A stretch of 64,000 bases of DNA from Dryomyza anilis. Lineage: Eukaryota > Arthropoda > Insecta > Diptera > Dryomyzidae. Shown piece by piece: positions 38,604-50,662 of this stretch. Position 1 is the stretch's first letter; every line of letters begins with the position of its first letter. The stretch lies in assembly GCA_951804985.1 (NCBI GenBank), contig OX638132.1, positions 41,778,744-41,842,743 of the forward strand, in the 5' to 3' direction. The notes under the pieces are model-generated. The model was not told where the DNA came from, ran no database searches, and worked only from the letters and a program-made list of their open reading frames with translations. Position numbers and translations under genes: made by a program.

Positions 38604-40284
38604 AAGAGATATACGGAGTTTATATCGGAAAATGTCTGCCCGAACCCAAAATATGCCGTGAATCTGTCATAAAAATTTCACAAAATTTTACAACACTTCC
38701 TAAAATATTCCATTTATCTGTGTGTTGGCCGGAAATATGCCCTAAATATTCCTGAAAAATGACATAAATTTTGTCTCGGGGTATCAATATTAAATCGAAT
38801 TTAAACATTATATGCGCATAACCATAGGCAATTATAAGACAACTTTAATAATTCGACTTAAAAAAAATCGACTTTTTTAGAATTTTTGTATCAAGAATTT
38901 TTATATTGACCATCATCAAAAAGATGATTTTGAATTTAAATTTTACTTTAAATTGTCTAAACTAATGCGCCATAGTTTTTAGAAAATATATATATTTATT
39001 TGTATATCTTCGTATATATCTACTATAAGTCCAAATATCATTTTTGAGAAACATTCGACAATTTATAGTTTTAGAGGTGTTGGTGTATTTTTCATAATTA
39101 AAAATCAAATATTCACAAAATATAGTTTTTAAGTATGTCCAATCGGCATTGCGCTATAAGGTTATGATTGTTTCAAATATAATTTAAGATGTTATCAACA
39201 AACAAAAAAATTTACTTACTTAGAAAAACCACGATTATTCGATTAGAAAGGTAACAAATGTATATAGTTGAAAATGCAATAAAATCGATATTGAAACAAA
39301 AATTATTTCATGACTTTTAGTTTCATAACGACGATTTATAATCCGATTTTAACGTTTTTAGTATTTTTGAAATTAAAAAAAAAACTGTTGTAAATTAATT
39401 TAATAATTGGTCAAGTAACTATTACCTTTTACTTCTTGAATAAATGGTATAAAAAACTAGGTTAAAAGTAAAACTTAAGTTTGGCACAAATGATACAATT
39501 TGTACAAATGTTATACTTTAAAAAAATCTTTGGTTTTGAAATATGCTGACTTGAAAAGTGAAAATAATCATTAAAAATACATTGTGGTTATCTGAAGTAG
39601 TTTTCAAACGAGATGTCTGTATACACAAATATAATTATACAATAATATAATACACAAATTGAATTTTGTTTCCAAACGGTACTGAATTTTGTTTCAAACC
39701 TTGTTTGGGTCCAAGGCTATATTAGTGCGCGGTCGGACTTGTGGTACTCTAGATAAATCGATAACGTATACACCTACCTATATGAACATTAGACTGATTC
39801 ATAAACAGAAAATCTTAAAATTTTCGCTCCGCGTCGACTTTCTGAAAATAGGACCCCTAAAACTGAGAAGAAGCTTGTAAAACCCAAACAAAAAGTGATC
39901 TTGTGATATTGCGCAAAGAGCTTAAAGGTAATTTTTGAGATTTTAACGACTCGAAATTTTTCTAATTTTATTCTAATTAGTTTAAGATAACATTTTTGTA
40001 TTATTGCACATACAATTACCTTTAAAATGTTATGTAACTCTTAAAGTTCTAGATTTTTCATACAAATATGAATCAGTCTAATGAATATGTAGGTACTGAA
40101 ATGAAAGATATTGATCTCACGATTAATATGTTATTATGTTATTGGTCCGATAACCCCAGTAACCTCAGTACCCTTTTTAGTTTTAACAACTGAGTTCATT
40201 TTATACACGAAACAAGTGTGGGTAGGCAAACGAAAAGAAATTTAATCAGGAGTTTATTATACACTAATTACACTCAAGGATTGA

Positions 40285-41300
40285 AACCTAAACGAATAAC
40301 GGTTTCGGTTTTTTCCGCGTTTCGGTTTCGGTTACGGTTTCGGTTTTAAGTTTTTATAACAAAACGGTTTCGGTATACCGGTTCCAAGTTACGGTTTTGG
40401 GTTTGATATCGGTTTTTGTATAAAATTTATTTTTTCCATATTTTTCAAACAATTTAACATTGTTATAAGTTAACATTGGTAATAAGTTATGTTCAATTTG
40501 CGATATTGGGGTAAAGTGGGAAACTTAATTTAAACAATGTTTGTTTTTATTCTAGTGAAAATATTGTGTTATATGCAAGAATACATCGGTAATTGTCTTA
40601 AACTTCATGAAAAGAAGAAGACGAATATTGTACAATTTCCATCCATACTTGACATGTTCGAACTTGTCGAACTTGCACTTTATATTTCGTATTTTCTTAA
40701 GTAGTTACTGAGATTTTTATAGTTTTACTATTTTTCTAATTTTTTCTTGCATTACCATTGTTTTTTTATTATCTTATTATAATTCTTTTATCACTAATAT
40801 ATATTTCCAAAATTGAGCTGTTTTGAATAAATAGTATTATATTGAAAAGATCCTTTAAAATAATTCAATAATTATTCAAATGAACTTTTCTAAACTTGTC
40901 CCACTTTACCCCAGGCTCCCTATATATTTTACTTATACAATAAATAAAAAACAATATCATTAAAAATTAAATCATTTTTTAACAATGAGTTGCTGGTGTT
41001 TTGTTGTTAATTCGATTTACCGCTACACAAATTAAAAAAAACACACACAATTTTAGACCAAAAATCGTTTTTTTTTTGATAATATTGATTCTCAAAAAAC
41101 AACTTTTTAATTTGTGTACAACATTTTTATTTTGGGAACTCCAAATTTTATTAAATGACATTTAAAAATGCACTGTACGATCTTCTGTAAGATCTTCTAT
41201 ATAAAATAAAATATGTTTTTCTGTTTTTTTTTTATACTTTTTTAAAAACCGTTTTAAACCAGTATAAAACCGAAACCGAAAAAAAGTTGGTTTAAAGAAC
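40285..41300. mobile_element. Element with CGGTTT subterminal repeats
   Basis: Runs of CGGTTTCGGTT at 40310-40420 and the complement AACCGAAACCG at 41270-41285 suggest an inserted ~1-kb element with subterminal repeats, as seen in some hAT elements. The equivalent stretch is missing from the other palindrome arm. The termini and target duplication are not resolved. No coding frame beyond a 60-codon minus frame without known similarity. Confidence 0.45.
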
Positions 41301-41523
41301 TACAGTTGTGTATAATTCATTATTCACTGTATTTGATAAGAAAATATAAAAAAGGGCGAAAAATAAATTTTCGGGGCGCATTTAAGAAAAAAATTGGAAA
41401 AAAACGCAAAAATCAATCGCCCCTCCCCAACTTCTGGATCCACCCCTGGTTTGTGTACACAGAAAATGCTTAAAAATATTTCCATGTTTAAATGAAATAA
41501 ATTATATTCACTTTAAAAATATT

Positions 41524-41668
41524 GAATATTAACCATTGGAATCTTCAAATATAAATAATATTTCTATAATGATACGAGATGATGAAGGAAAGAAAATAAA
41601 TATTATGTCGAATGAATTTCCCGTTTATTGCACGTTACATTTTCGTAATATAAAAGAAGCTTCATAAG
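41524..41668 (+). pseudogene. Maverick minor-capsid-type fragment (C-terminus)
   Basis: Lies in the 396-bp loop (41449-41844) between the palindrome arms. Reading gives ISIMIRDDEGKKINIMSNEF and YCTLHFRNIKEAS then a stop, like the closing strand-rich region of the Polinton minor capsid/penton protein. It is followed after ~28 bp by the next start, as in a Maverick gene cluster. Only about 48 codons remain. Confidence 0.5.
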
Positions 41669-41696
41669 TTGTACTGATCTCATTTATATGTAAACC

Positions 41697-41846
41697 ATGG
41701 ACAAGATTTATTCTGAGTACTATCTTAATCAATCTGGACCAAATTTGGATAATATAGGAGATATATACCGTTCTCCTAGAATTTTTCAATATGGTCGTGG
41801 AATTGGTTCTTTTTTTTCGGCCTTGTATACACATCTAAAACCTTGA
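41697..41846 (+). pseudogene. Small Maverick capsid-associated gene, truncated
   Basis: ATG at 41697 opens a frame with DKIYSEYYLNQSG and FQYGRGIGSFFSALYTHLKP, the arrangement (short N-terminus, Gly-rich GIGSF motif, hydrophobic helix) seen at the start of a small conserved Maverick protein encoded beside the capsid genes. It is cut at 41845 by the right palindrome arm, which supplies the TGA. Orientation and order (minor capsid, this gene, then capsid at 45388) fit one original plus-strand cluster. Confidence 0.5.
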
Positions 41847-42007
41847 TTGATTTTTGTGCGCCTTTTTCCAATTTTTTCTAAAATGCGCCCCAAAAATTTA
41901 TTTTGCGCCCTTTTTTATATTTTATGTACATATATATTTTATACAACTGTACTTCTTTAAAGCAACTTTTTTTATCAACCGTTTTATTTGCAACAAAAAA
42001 AAAATAT

Positions 42008-42622
42008 AGGATGCGGTCGGATCTGTGGTACCCTAGAAAAAACGATATCCGGTGCATCTACATATTTGATCATATAGGTACTCAAATGAATGATTTTTAT
42101 GATCTAATAACCATAGCGATTAGGATTTGTAATTATGTAAAAAATAAAATTAAAATGAAATGCTGATTGTTGAGAAAAATATTTAATTATTTATCAAAAT
42201 GACGAAGTAAATTTTGAAATGAATACGTAACGCTGAACGCTTTTTTTAAATTTTTCTAGAAGTGGCCCAACAGTTAATTATAATATTTCGTTGGCAAGTA
42301 ATATCAAAGAAGCACCGCAGGTGAAATTTTTTTATAAAATATTAAATTTTATATATTTTAAAACATAAATACAAAAGTGTATAATAGACTCCTGATTAAA
42401 TTTCTTTTCGTTTGGGTATCCACACTTGTATCTATATATTATTCGTGTATAAAATTAACTCAGTTGTTAAAACTAAAAAGGGTCCTGAGGTTACTGGGGT
42501 TATCGGATCATGTACATAATAACATATTAATCGTGAGATCAACATCTTTCATTTCAGTACCTACATGTTCATATAAGTAGGTGTATAAGGTTTCGATTTA
42601 TCTGGGGTACCACAAGTCCGAT
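42008..42622. mobile_element. MITE within the palindrome arm
   Basis: Inverted ends GCGGTCGGATCTGTGGTACC (about 42013) and GGGGTACCACAAGTCCGAT (about 42604). A related copy starts near 39726 in the left arm (GCGCGGTCGGACTTGTGG). Non-coding. Confidence 0.55.
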
Positions 42623-44559
42623 AGTTTGAAGAAAAAATATTTCACTTTGTTTGTTTGGAGATTTTTTGATATAATGAATTTTGATTTTAATAAATATGTA
42701 TCTAAAATTTAAATTATATTTGAATTTTGAAAGTATTTATCAAAAATAATTATTTTTAACTTTAATAATATAAACTTTTATTTATATTTCTCAAATATAA
42801 TTATTAAAAAATATTTTAAAATTTAACAGTCCTATAATAATAAGACCATAAATTAAAAATGTTCATCGAATGTTATCTAATGGTACCATTTGTTTTACAG
42901 TGCCATCATTTCTTACAATGACTTTTTACATATAAATTTGAAAAAAAAATTATTTTTGGTCTCTGATTTTACGAAGCTGTACATATCGCATTATCCTTTG
43001 GAAACAAAATTCAATTTGTGTATTATATTAAGGTGATCAATACCGACATCTCGTTGGAAAACTACTTCAGATATACACAATGTATTTTTAATTATTATTT
43101 TCACTTAACAAGTCAGCATATTTCGAAAACCAAAAATATTTGAATTTGATTTTTTTTAAGTATAACATTTGTATCAATTGTACCATTTGTACCAAACTTT
43201 AGTTTGATATTTAACCTAGTTTTTTGTACCATTTATTCAAGAATTAAAAGGTAATAGTTATTTCACCAATTATTAAATTAATTTACAACATTTTTTTTAA
43301 TTTCAAAAATACTAAATCGTAAAAATCGGATTATAAATCGTCGTTATAGAACTAAAAGTCATAAAATAAATTTTGTTTCAATATCGATTTTTTTTTTGTT
43401 AATAACTTCTTCAATTATAATTTGAAACAATCATAACATATTAGCGCAGTGCCGAATAGACATACTTAAAAACTATATTTTGTGAATAATAGATTTTTAA
43501 TTATGAAAAATACACCAACACATCTTAAACTATGAATTGTCGAACTTTTACCAAACTTTCATAAATGGTATTTGGACTTATAGTTGTACATCGAAGATAT
43601 ACAAAAAAATATGAATATTTTTTAAAAACTAAATTCAAAATCATCTATTTGACAATTTATTCTATACAAAAATTCTAAAAAAGTCGAATTTTTTTTAAGT
43701 CGAATTATTAAATTTGTTTAAAATTGTCTATGGTTATGCGCCTATAATGTTTAAATTTGATTTAATATTGATACCCCGAGACAAAATTTATGTAATTTTT
43801 CAGGAATATATCCAGCCAACACACAGATAAATGGAATATTTTGGAAAGTGTATAGCAGGTTGTAAAATTTTGTGGAATTTTAATGACAGATTCACGGCAT
43901 ATTTTGGGATGGGACAGTTCGGGCAGACAGCTTGTGATACAAACTCCGCCTATCTCTTTTTAAAATATGTCGAAAAAAATGTTTCTAAACTGTCACGACA
44001 TTGCCTAAAATTTTTTTCTTGGGACATTTTGATATAGATCTCAAAACACTTAAAACTCGAATTGTGTATTCTTCAGAATCTTTGTCAAAATACAATGGCG
44101 CATATTCGTAGACAATTTAAAGTCAACTTTAAAATAAAAGTTACCCGATATTTTGGGCAATTTTAATGAAGATTAAAATGTCAAAAATTTTTTTTAAGTC
44201 GCAAAATTTAAAAAAAGCGAACAATTAAAAAGGTAATTTACAGAATATTAGTAATCTGGAATAGTTAGTAATTTTTACACAAAGGCGCAATGTAGAGTGA
44301 AAAGCTCAAAAAGGCGTAAACTATTCAAATAACAATCAAAATTAAAACAGCGCATAACTTACAGTATTTTATCGTCTTTACTAGCTCAAAATTATCAAAA
44401 CAAACAAAAAATGAATATGACGCATATTTACTCCGCAAATATTCTGCATTTTAAGCGCTTTTTCCATTTTGTGTTTATTTTTTTGAAAATTTAGCGCGTT
44501 TCTCTGTAGTTTCCGGTCTTTTAAAAAGGCCTAAAAATTCTAAAATTTTGCGCCTTTTA

Positions 44560-45250
44560 CTATATTTTGCTCCCTTCTGTAGAGGCGCAAACATTTTGTA
44601 AATAAGGCGCATTTGAAATTATATGCTTTTTAGAAAATGTTGCGGCTCTCTGTATATTTTGCGCCCTTCTACTGAGGCGCAAACATTTTGTAAATAAGGC
44701 GCATTTGAAATTTTATACTTTTTAGAAAATTTTGCGCTTTTCTGTATATTTTGCGCCCTTCTATAGAGGCGCAAACATTTTGTAAATAAGGCGCATTTGA
44801 TATTTTATGCTTTTTAGAAAATTTTGCGCCTTTCTGTATATTTTGCGCCCTTCGACAAAGGCGCAAACATTTTGTAAATAAGGCGCATTTGAAATTTAAT
44901 GCTTTTTAGAAAATTTTGCGCCTTTCTGTATATTTTGCGCCCATCTGTATATTTTGCGCCCTTCTATAGAGGCGCAAACATTTTGTAAATAAGACGCATT
45001 TGCAATTTTATGCTTTTTTGAAAATTTTGCGCCTTTCTCTATATTTTGCGCCCTTCTATAGAGGCGCATAAATTTTGTAAATTAGACGCATTTGCAATTT
45101 TATGCTTTTTTGAGAATTTTGCGCCCTTCTATAGAGGCGCAAACATTTTGTAAATAAGGCGCATTTGCAATTTTATGCTTTTTTAAAATTTTGCGCCTTT
45201 CTCTATATTTTTCGCCTTTCTCTATAGTTTCCGCTCATTTAAAAAGGCGC
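44560..45250 (-). repeat. GCGCAAAATTTT-type tandem repeats, right arm
   Basis: Seven or eight units of ~85-95 bp, each with 'tttgcgcccttctatagaggcgcaaacattttgtaaataaggcgcattt'-like composition, in inverted orientation to the left arm repeats. Unit number differs between arms. Confidence 0.85.
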
Positions 45251-45387
45251 AAAATTCTGAATATTAGGCGCATTTTTTTCATGTTGTGTTTTTTTGAAAA
45301 TTTGTTTGAAAAATTCAAAAGTGCGCCTTTTTTTGTGGGGGTGGGGGATGATCGCCCCATCTCTCCCCCCCCCTGGATCCGCGCTTG

Positions 45388-45792
45388 AACTTTCACCATT
45401 TCAATTTACAAAGATTTAATTTAGATGTAAATGGAGTACAAGTACCAGCTCATCCGATTAAATTTGATTATAAACATGGACGTATAAGTACAAGGGGATA
45501 TCAAACATTATTTAAAGGTACTGGCATATATTACTTTGATAAGGGACATCAAATAACTAAAGAGTTATTTGATAACGGATATTTCTTACTTGCATTTGAT
45601 TTAACACCAGATCATAACAATAACTCACACTGTGGAAACTTAATAAATCAAGGTACAATACGTATTGAAGGTCGTTTCAGTGAAGCACATACTGAAGCAA
45701 TTACTTGTTTAGCATATTGTGAGTTTGATAGTGTTTTGGAAATTGATAAAAATCGTACTGTATTACAATCATTATGGATACAAGTAATATAG
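45388..45792 (+). pseudogene. Maverick major capsid protein, C-terminal copy 2
   Basis: Plus-strand partner of the minus-strand capsid gene at 32875-34667, covering its last ~130 codons. It shows FHHFNLQRFNLD, YQTLFKGTGIYYFDKGHQI, FLLAFDLTPDHN and ITCLAYCEFDSVLEIDKN. This copy keeps leucine where the other has a stop, and it reads TGG where the other ends, so it runs six codons further. The 5' part is lost to the palindrome. The downstream protease start is present as the sequence after the last common base but truncated after ~30 bases. Confidence 0.85.
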
Positions 45793-45865
45793 AAAATAGA
45801 AATAAATAAGAATAAGAATAGAAAAATAGAAAATTAAAAAATAAAATAAGAATAGAAATAAAATA

Positions 45866-46221
45866 TTATCATCATCATCGTCCATTAAATTACAATAATA
45901 ACGATCCGCATTTAACATCTTCGGATCGTCTAAGTTAAGAAATAGATGATCTAGTCCATCATCTAACAAACCTTCCCTAATTCCAACATCTATCAAATTT
46001 ACTGGCGGGAGTGTTACGACTTCTAATATTTCAATTTGAGGATTTACTGTTAATAAATTTTTTATTATTAATATAAAATAATTTTAAAAAATATATTTAG
46101 TTATTTACTTACAAGTATAAGTTTTTGCCTTTTTATAAAAAAAATTATGTTTTCGCAGGATATGCCGCTTCAAGTTGTTTCTGGTCGAGAATTTTGAATG
46201 GGGGCACAATTCACACTCCAT
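45866..46221 (-). pseudogene. Maverick two-exon C2H2 zinc-finger gene, copy 1 (truncated)
   Basis: Inverted copy of the gene at 50663-51067. Exon 1 (46221-46113) starts ATGGAGTGTGAATTGTGCC and exon 2 begins at 46046 after a GTAAG...ACAG intron. Exon 2 stops matching at the aspartate run near 45866, where simple AAATAGAAATA-like sequence follows. Small indels near 46135-46145 alter the C-terminal part of exon 1. It shares a 336-bp divergent upstream region with the polymerase copy at 46558. Confidence 0.7.
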
Positions 46222-46557
46222 TTTTTAATGTTTATATATTAAAAGTGTCAAAACGATTAAAATTTATTATTATATCCATTGTATAGAACACCTTTATACA
46301 TCAAAGTATGTAATATGATATATATTTAACTGAATATAAAAATTTGAATTCAGCAACATTTTATGTATATCTAGTGGAATACACCGGAAGTCAGTAAATT
46401 AAAACTACAGTAACACATCTTTACTGCAACACTGCACTTTTTTTCTGTTCAATAATTCATGTAAAATTTGAAGTTGAAATTTCTTGATATTCAAAATAAT
46501 AATTTAAGTTAGTGTTCGTTTGTTTGCAATTTCGAGAACTTCTATAAAAATTAAAAA

Positions 46558-48047
46558 ATGTTTATCTGTGCATTGTGTTCAAAGTCCTTCGCGAAAAACT
46601 ATAATTTAAAGAGACATGTATCGACAATACATGAGAATACAAAGTTTAGCTGCTTAAAGTGTAGTAAATATTTTAGCAGAGCAAATACTTTAAAACATCA
46701 TTCCTGTCAACATTTTCAAGAGGAAATTCCTTCAAAACAATGAAAATATGAGGATTTGCTGAATAATGAATATGAAATCGCATGAAACATCATCATCGGT
46801 GAGCCGTTACTGTGAGAACTGTAATGTTACAGTTCACAAATCTCTCTGGAGAGGCCATATAAGATCTACAGCGCATAAGAGAGCATCAGAGATTGCAGAT
46901 ATAGATGGATTTAAATATGTGATTACATATTACCTAATGATGATGAAAGTCTAATTAATCCACATGAATATTTCGATCAAATAAGAAATAAAATTAAAAA
47001 TTTTAAAGAGTACACATATCAATTTGCTATTTTTTGACAGTGAAGAGAATACTCACTACACGCATAGAAATATATTGTTAGATCCGACAATTAAATAACA
47101 ATAGGCATGTTCAAAATAGATCCCATTATATTATTGTCATTTTATGGTTGGGTATGAAAATTTGATTGTTACTTTCAAAATATAATTCGATTGTTATTTT
47201 TAAAAATCGACATTGTCAAATTTAATGCAATAAAATTGTTAGTTATATTTTTCATTCTTAAATTTATTAGAAATGAAAAAACAGCCTTTGTATATTGCAT
47301 TATATTTTATTTAACAATTTATAACAATATCACTTTCACAGCATCAACAATTCTTGAAAAATAAATTAACATTTTGGTGGTGACCGTCTTATTTTTGTAT
47401 ATCTTCACTAATGCAAAGGCATCACACAAAGTTATTTTCCAACTTCTTGGTCACCTGGTAGTCGTCGTAGATTATGTTCGTTGTTCATAAATCTCTTGCT
47501 AATCGTGGTTGAAGTGGCTGTAGCTAATGCTGGATTTTGAATCGATTCTGGAACCGATTAATGGCTGTACAAATAACCCAGAAAATACGTATACAACGAA
47601 TATTCAGAAGTATATACCGTGCGCATTTGCTTGGTATTTGAAAGGTTCATATGATGATCGTTTTGATAAGCTACAAAATTATACAGGTGAATACAAAAGA
47701 AAAAAAATAATAATTAAAAAACAATAATAATAATAAAAATAAAAAACGATATATATATACTATTTAATATTTTGTTTATAGGTCCTGAATGTTCGAGAGT
47801 TATGATAAAATCTTTAGTTGCGAAAGCGACGCAAATATATTGGAACGTTTACTCCACGATGAAGGCAATGAAGATAACTGACCAGGAAATGAAAGAGTTC
47901 CATCAATCAACAATCTGCTGTATATGTAAAAGTAATTTAAGTAATAATAGTAGTATAAAAGTACGGCACCATTGTCATTTTACCGGAAAGTATAATATTT
48001 TTTCGGTTTTTTGTAATTTTTTGTCTATAAAAGAGCAAAAATTATAA
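46558..48047 (+). pseudogene. Maverick DNA polymerase B, N-terminal part, copy 1
   Basis: Protein-primed polymerase of Polintons. Starts with two C2H2 fingers (FICALCSKSFAKNYNLKRHV; FSCLKCSKYFSRANTLKHH), then a CENC-type finger (RYCENCNVTVHKSLWRGHIR). A stop at 46741 and a frame change lie between them. After a foreign stretch (about 47000-47520) the exonuclease domain starts with MLDFESILEP and PCAFAWYLKG. A possible intron with acceptor near 47780 leads to a segment with CCICKSN and VRHHCHFTGKYN, the conserved zinc-binding motif before the palm domain. The catalytic palm is absent. Total kept is under one third of a normal ~1000-residue polymerase. Confidence 0.82.
47000..47522. other. Non-polymerase insertion in DNA polymerase copy 1
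   Basis: Sequence diverges from the inverted polymerase copy at about 46998 and returns to polymerase-like coding at 47527. It contains GATTGTTA-type repeats (47155-47220) and no gene. Possibly a MITE or a deletion scar filled with other DNA; no clear target duplication. Confidence 0.4.
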
Positions 48048-49443
48048 AAATAAACTTCGGAACAATACACATGTATAGGTAAATATATTTTTAAATGTTA
48101 ATATTGGTACTATTTTTAATTACAATTAAATACTTTTTTTAAAAAAGTATTTTTTTTGTATTTGTAGCAATACTTTCTATGTTGGTTTAAAGAAACCCTA
48201 AAATTTTCTAACAGCTGTTTATTACATGTTTTGTGGAATTTGCCAAAAACAAAAATATCAAAAATTAGTTTGGCACTGTCTCATTGAGTATTTTTATAAA
48301 TTCAAATCTAAAAAGCAAACAACGAGCTGCTCTGCCTCGGTCCACTCTGTGTAAATGTGCAGCACGCGCTTATTTTTAGGTGAGTTTTGTAAATTTTAAA
48401 TATACTTAGAAGCTAATTTTCAAATTACTACTGAAGATCTTAAGTTTTGGAAGCTCGCTGCGCTATATAATCTGGATAAACAATCATATAGTTGCACCGC
48501 TTAAGGAAGAGTTTGTGTTTCTTGCCTGCATGACGTCGCTTCTGCTGACATCGTTCTCACCAATGGTGGTGGCCTTTGTGACGCCGCTCTTCTTTACCAC
48601 CGTGCATGTTCAATTGTCGAGGGGCCCAGTCTCGGCATGGAGCTGAAGTTGACTCTTGTGATATCGTGTAAGTTAGCAAATATTTTATTAAGACACCTTT
48701 AAATTTCATCTTCTAGGTTTTTCAAATAATTGGACCAAACTCTTCGGAATTCTATTTGTTTGCACGCACCGGTCACTTTGTAACACGTTTCCTCGTGCAC
48801 GCCTTCCGCAAATACATGGATTTTCCCGAGCTAAGGTTTTTAAATGTTGAAGAATTTTACTATCAATAAAAATCAGAAAATTGCAAAATTTCGAGTTATC
48901 CTTTATATGATTTTATGAAAATAGCTAGGTATACTTGAGTACAGATTTGAGTGAACTATGAGTTAAACTTGCTTCATACTTTTTGAGATATCTCTGCGAG
49001 TACTTTGCGGATTTTCCTAATGTTTATTGGGATTATTATATTTCAAAATAAATATGTTTAACGAAAAAAAAAATGATATACGTTTAACTCATTATTAGTT
49101 GGAGTACAAAAAACTCGAAATTTGATATAAAAGTATAAAAAACTAAAGGATAAAAAAAATTAAAAATCAGGAGAATCCTAATAAACAAAAACGCAGTAGC
49201 ATAAAAATCTAAAATTATAAGAAAAACCTTAAAAATAGTAGATTAGGATACGTTCGCCGATTCGTCACATGATCTGTTGATTCGCTTGAATTTGACACTT
49301 GAAGCGAATGAAATGTAGTTGAGTGTTGCACCTTTTTTTACGTTCGATTGACTTTTCCCGTTTTTTGGCGAATGAAGTCTGGCGAATGTAACCCGTAATA
49401 GCTTTTTGGACGTTCGCTTCGCCAAAACCATTCGCTTCGCTAA
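48048..49443. other. Central spacer between inverted polymerase copies
   Basis: 1.4 kb of non-Maverick sequence at the turning point of the inverted duplication. A GC-richer patch at 48480-48840 has a GTAAGT donor (48668) and TTCTAG acceptor (about 48716) around open frames, one reading SSEFYLFARTGHFVTRF and FRKYMDFPEL. I do not recognise it; it may be a captured host gene piece. A segment near 49243-49450 has CGAATG/CATTCG repeats and ends at the polymerase junction. Confidence 0.4.
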
Positions 49444-50326
49444 TCATAATAGGGCCCTATATGAATTAATGCGATAGGGATCATTTATTTTTATTTTTGT
49501 ATTAACTATTGCAGCAATAATAGTCCACTTAAAGCAGAAAATATCTCTGTTTTGTATATTAATACATGCCTTTCTTCTTTCTATGTATGCTGGCAATTTA
49601 TGATATGATAAACCATTTAAGGGGCTATATTCATTTATATTAAGCTCAATTTTATTGATTTTTATCAAAGCCCATCCACTATCCCGTTCTTGAAAGTTCT
49701 CCATTTTATTTATTAACAATTCTTCAATATTTAACATCACATCTTCAATATTATCTTTGGTTAATATTGTTAGTGGTTTTGTTATATGTGAAAAAGTGCT
49801 TAGTTTAAATTCATCATCTGCTTCGACAGAAGGTTTTGAAGGACGTATGTAGTCAGCAGAGATCTCCGCATTCAATTTTAAAGATATTTTCTTATTTAAT
49901 TCTCTTTCCAGTAAATTTTTAATTTTATTTCTTATTTGATCGAAATATTCATGTGGATTTATTAGACTTTCATCATCATTAGGTAATATGTAATCACATA
50001 TTTAAATCCATCTATATCTGCAATCTCTGATGCTCTCTTATGCGCTGTAGATCTTATATGGCCTCTCCAGAGAGATTTGTGAACTGTAACATTACAGTTC
50101 TCACAGTAACGGCTCACCGATGATGATGTTTCATGCGATTTCATATTCATTATTCAGCAAATCCTCATATTTTCCTTGTTTTGAAGGAATTTCCTCTTGA
50201 AAATGTTGACAGGAATGATGTTTTAAAGTATTTGCTCTGCTAAAATATTTACTACACTTTAAGCACATGTCTCTTTAAATTATAGTTTTTCGCGAAGGAC
50301 TTTGAACACAATGCACAGATAAACAT
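49444..50326 (-). pseudogene. Maverick DNA polymerase B, N-terminal part, copy 2
   Basis: Inverted relative of 46558-48047. ATG at 50326. The first finger is followed by a 32-bp deletion relative to copy 1 (plus-copy bases 46619-46650), which removes the end of that finger and shifts frame. The CENC finger (50150-49962) and the following region (49875-49444) are open. The latter carries the conserved NINEYSPLNGLSYHKLPAYI and FCFKWTIIAAI motifs typical of this polymerase's N-terminal domain, absent from copy 1. The copy is cut near 49450. The two copies complement each other in what they retain. Confidence 0.82.
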
Positions 50327-50662
50327 TTTTTAATTTTTATAGAAGTTCTCGAAATTGCAAACAAACGAACACTAACTTAAATTATTATTTTGAATATCAA
50401 GAAACTTCAACTTCAAATTTCACATGAATTATTGAACAGAAAAAAAGTGCAGTGTTGCAGTAAAGATGTGTTACTGTAGTTTTAATTTACTGACTTCCGG
50501 TGTATTCCACTAGATATACATAAAATTTTGCTGAATTCAAATTTTTATATTCAGTTAAATATATATCATATTACATACTTTGATGTATAAAGGTGTTCTA
50601 TACAATGGATATAATAATAAATTTTAATCGTTTTCACACTTTTAATATATAAACATTAAAAA
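50327..50662. promoter_or_regulatory. Divergent promoter region between polymerase and zinc-finger genes
   Basis: 336 bp separating the ATG of the minus-strand polymerase from the ATG of the plus-strand zinc-finger gene. The same arrangement and near-identical sequence occur inverted at 46222-46557. It is AT-rich with TATATATCATATT and TTTTAATATATAAAC elements. Bidirectional promoter function is an inference from layout. Confidence 0.45.

Larger units (their letters stand above)
34668..41448. mobile_element. hAT-like palindrome, left arm with nested elements
   Basis: It starts CAAGCGCGGATCCAGGGG and ends CTGGATCCACCCCTG, a hAT-like terminus pair. Without the non-LTR insertion (35272-38603) it is ~3.4 kb and is largely the reverse complement of 41845-45387; for example AACACACAGATAAATGG near 43817 matches the complement near 38725. 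Sequence at 38604-40280 and 40990-41300 shows no gene. The flanking bases do not give an 8-bp duplication, so the ends seen today are not those of one simple insertion. Confidence 0.75.
41845..45387. mobile_element. hAT-like palindrome, right arm
   Basis: Reverse complement of the left arm. It ends CCCCCCTGGATCCGCGCTTG at 45387. Its inner end starts at GATTGATTTTTGTGCGCC and lacks the last ~31 bases present in the left arm. It holds an uninterrupted version of the target used by the non-LTR element (CTCTTTTTAAAATATGTCG near 43955). No genes; the open frames at 41903, 42377, 43831 and 45191 are short and unlike known proteins. Confidence 0.75.

Noticed and set aside
34668..45387. One simple 10.7-kb transposon insertion in the capsid gene
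   Set aside because: The two flanks are different parts of the capsid gene on opposite strands and share no 8-bp duplication.
45772..45996. 74-codon minus frame as an independent gene
   Set aside because: It is exon 2 of the truncated zinc-finger gene read with following simple sequence.
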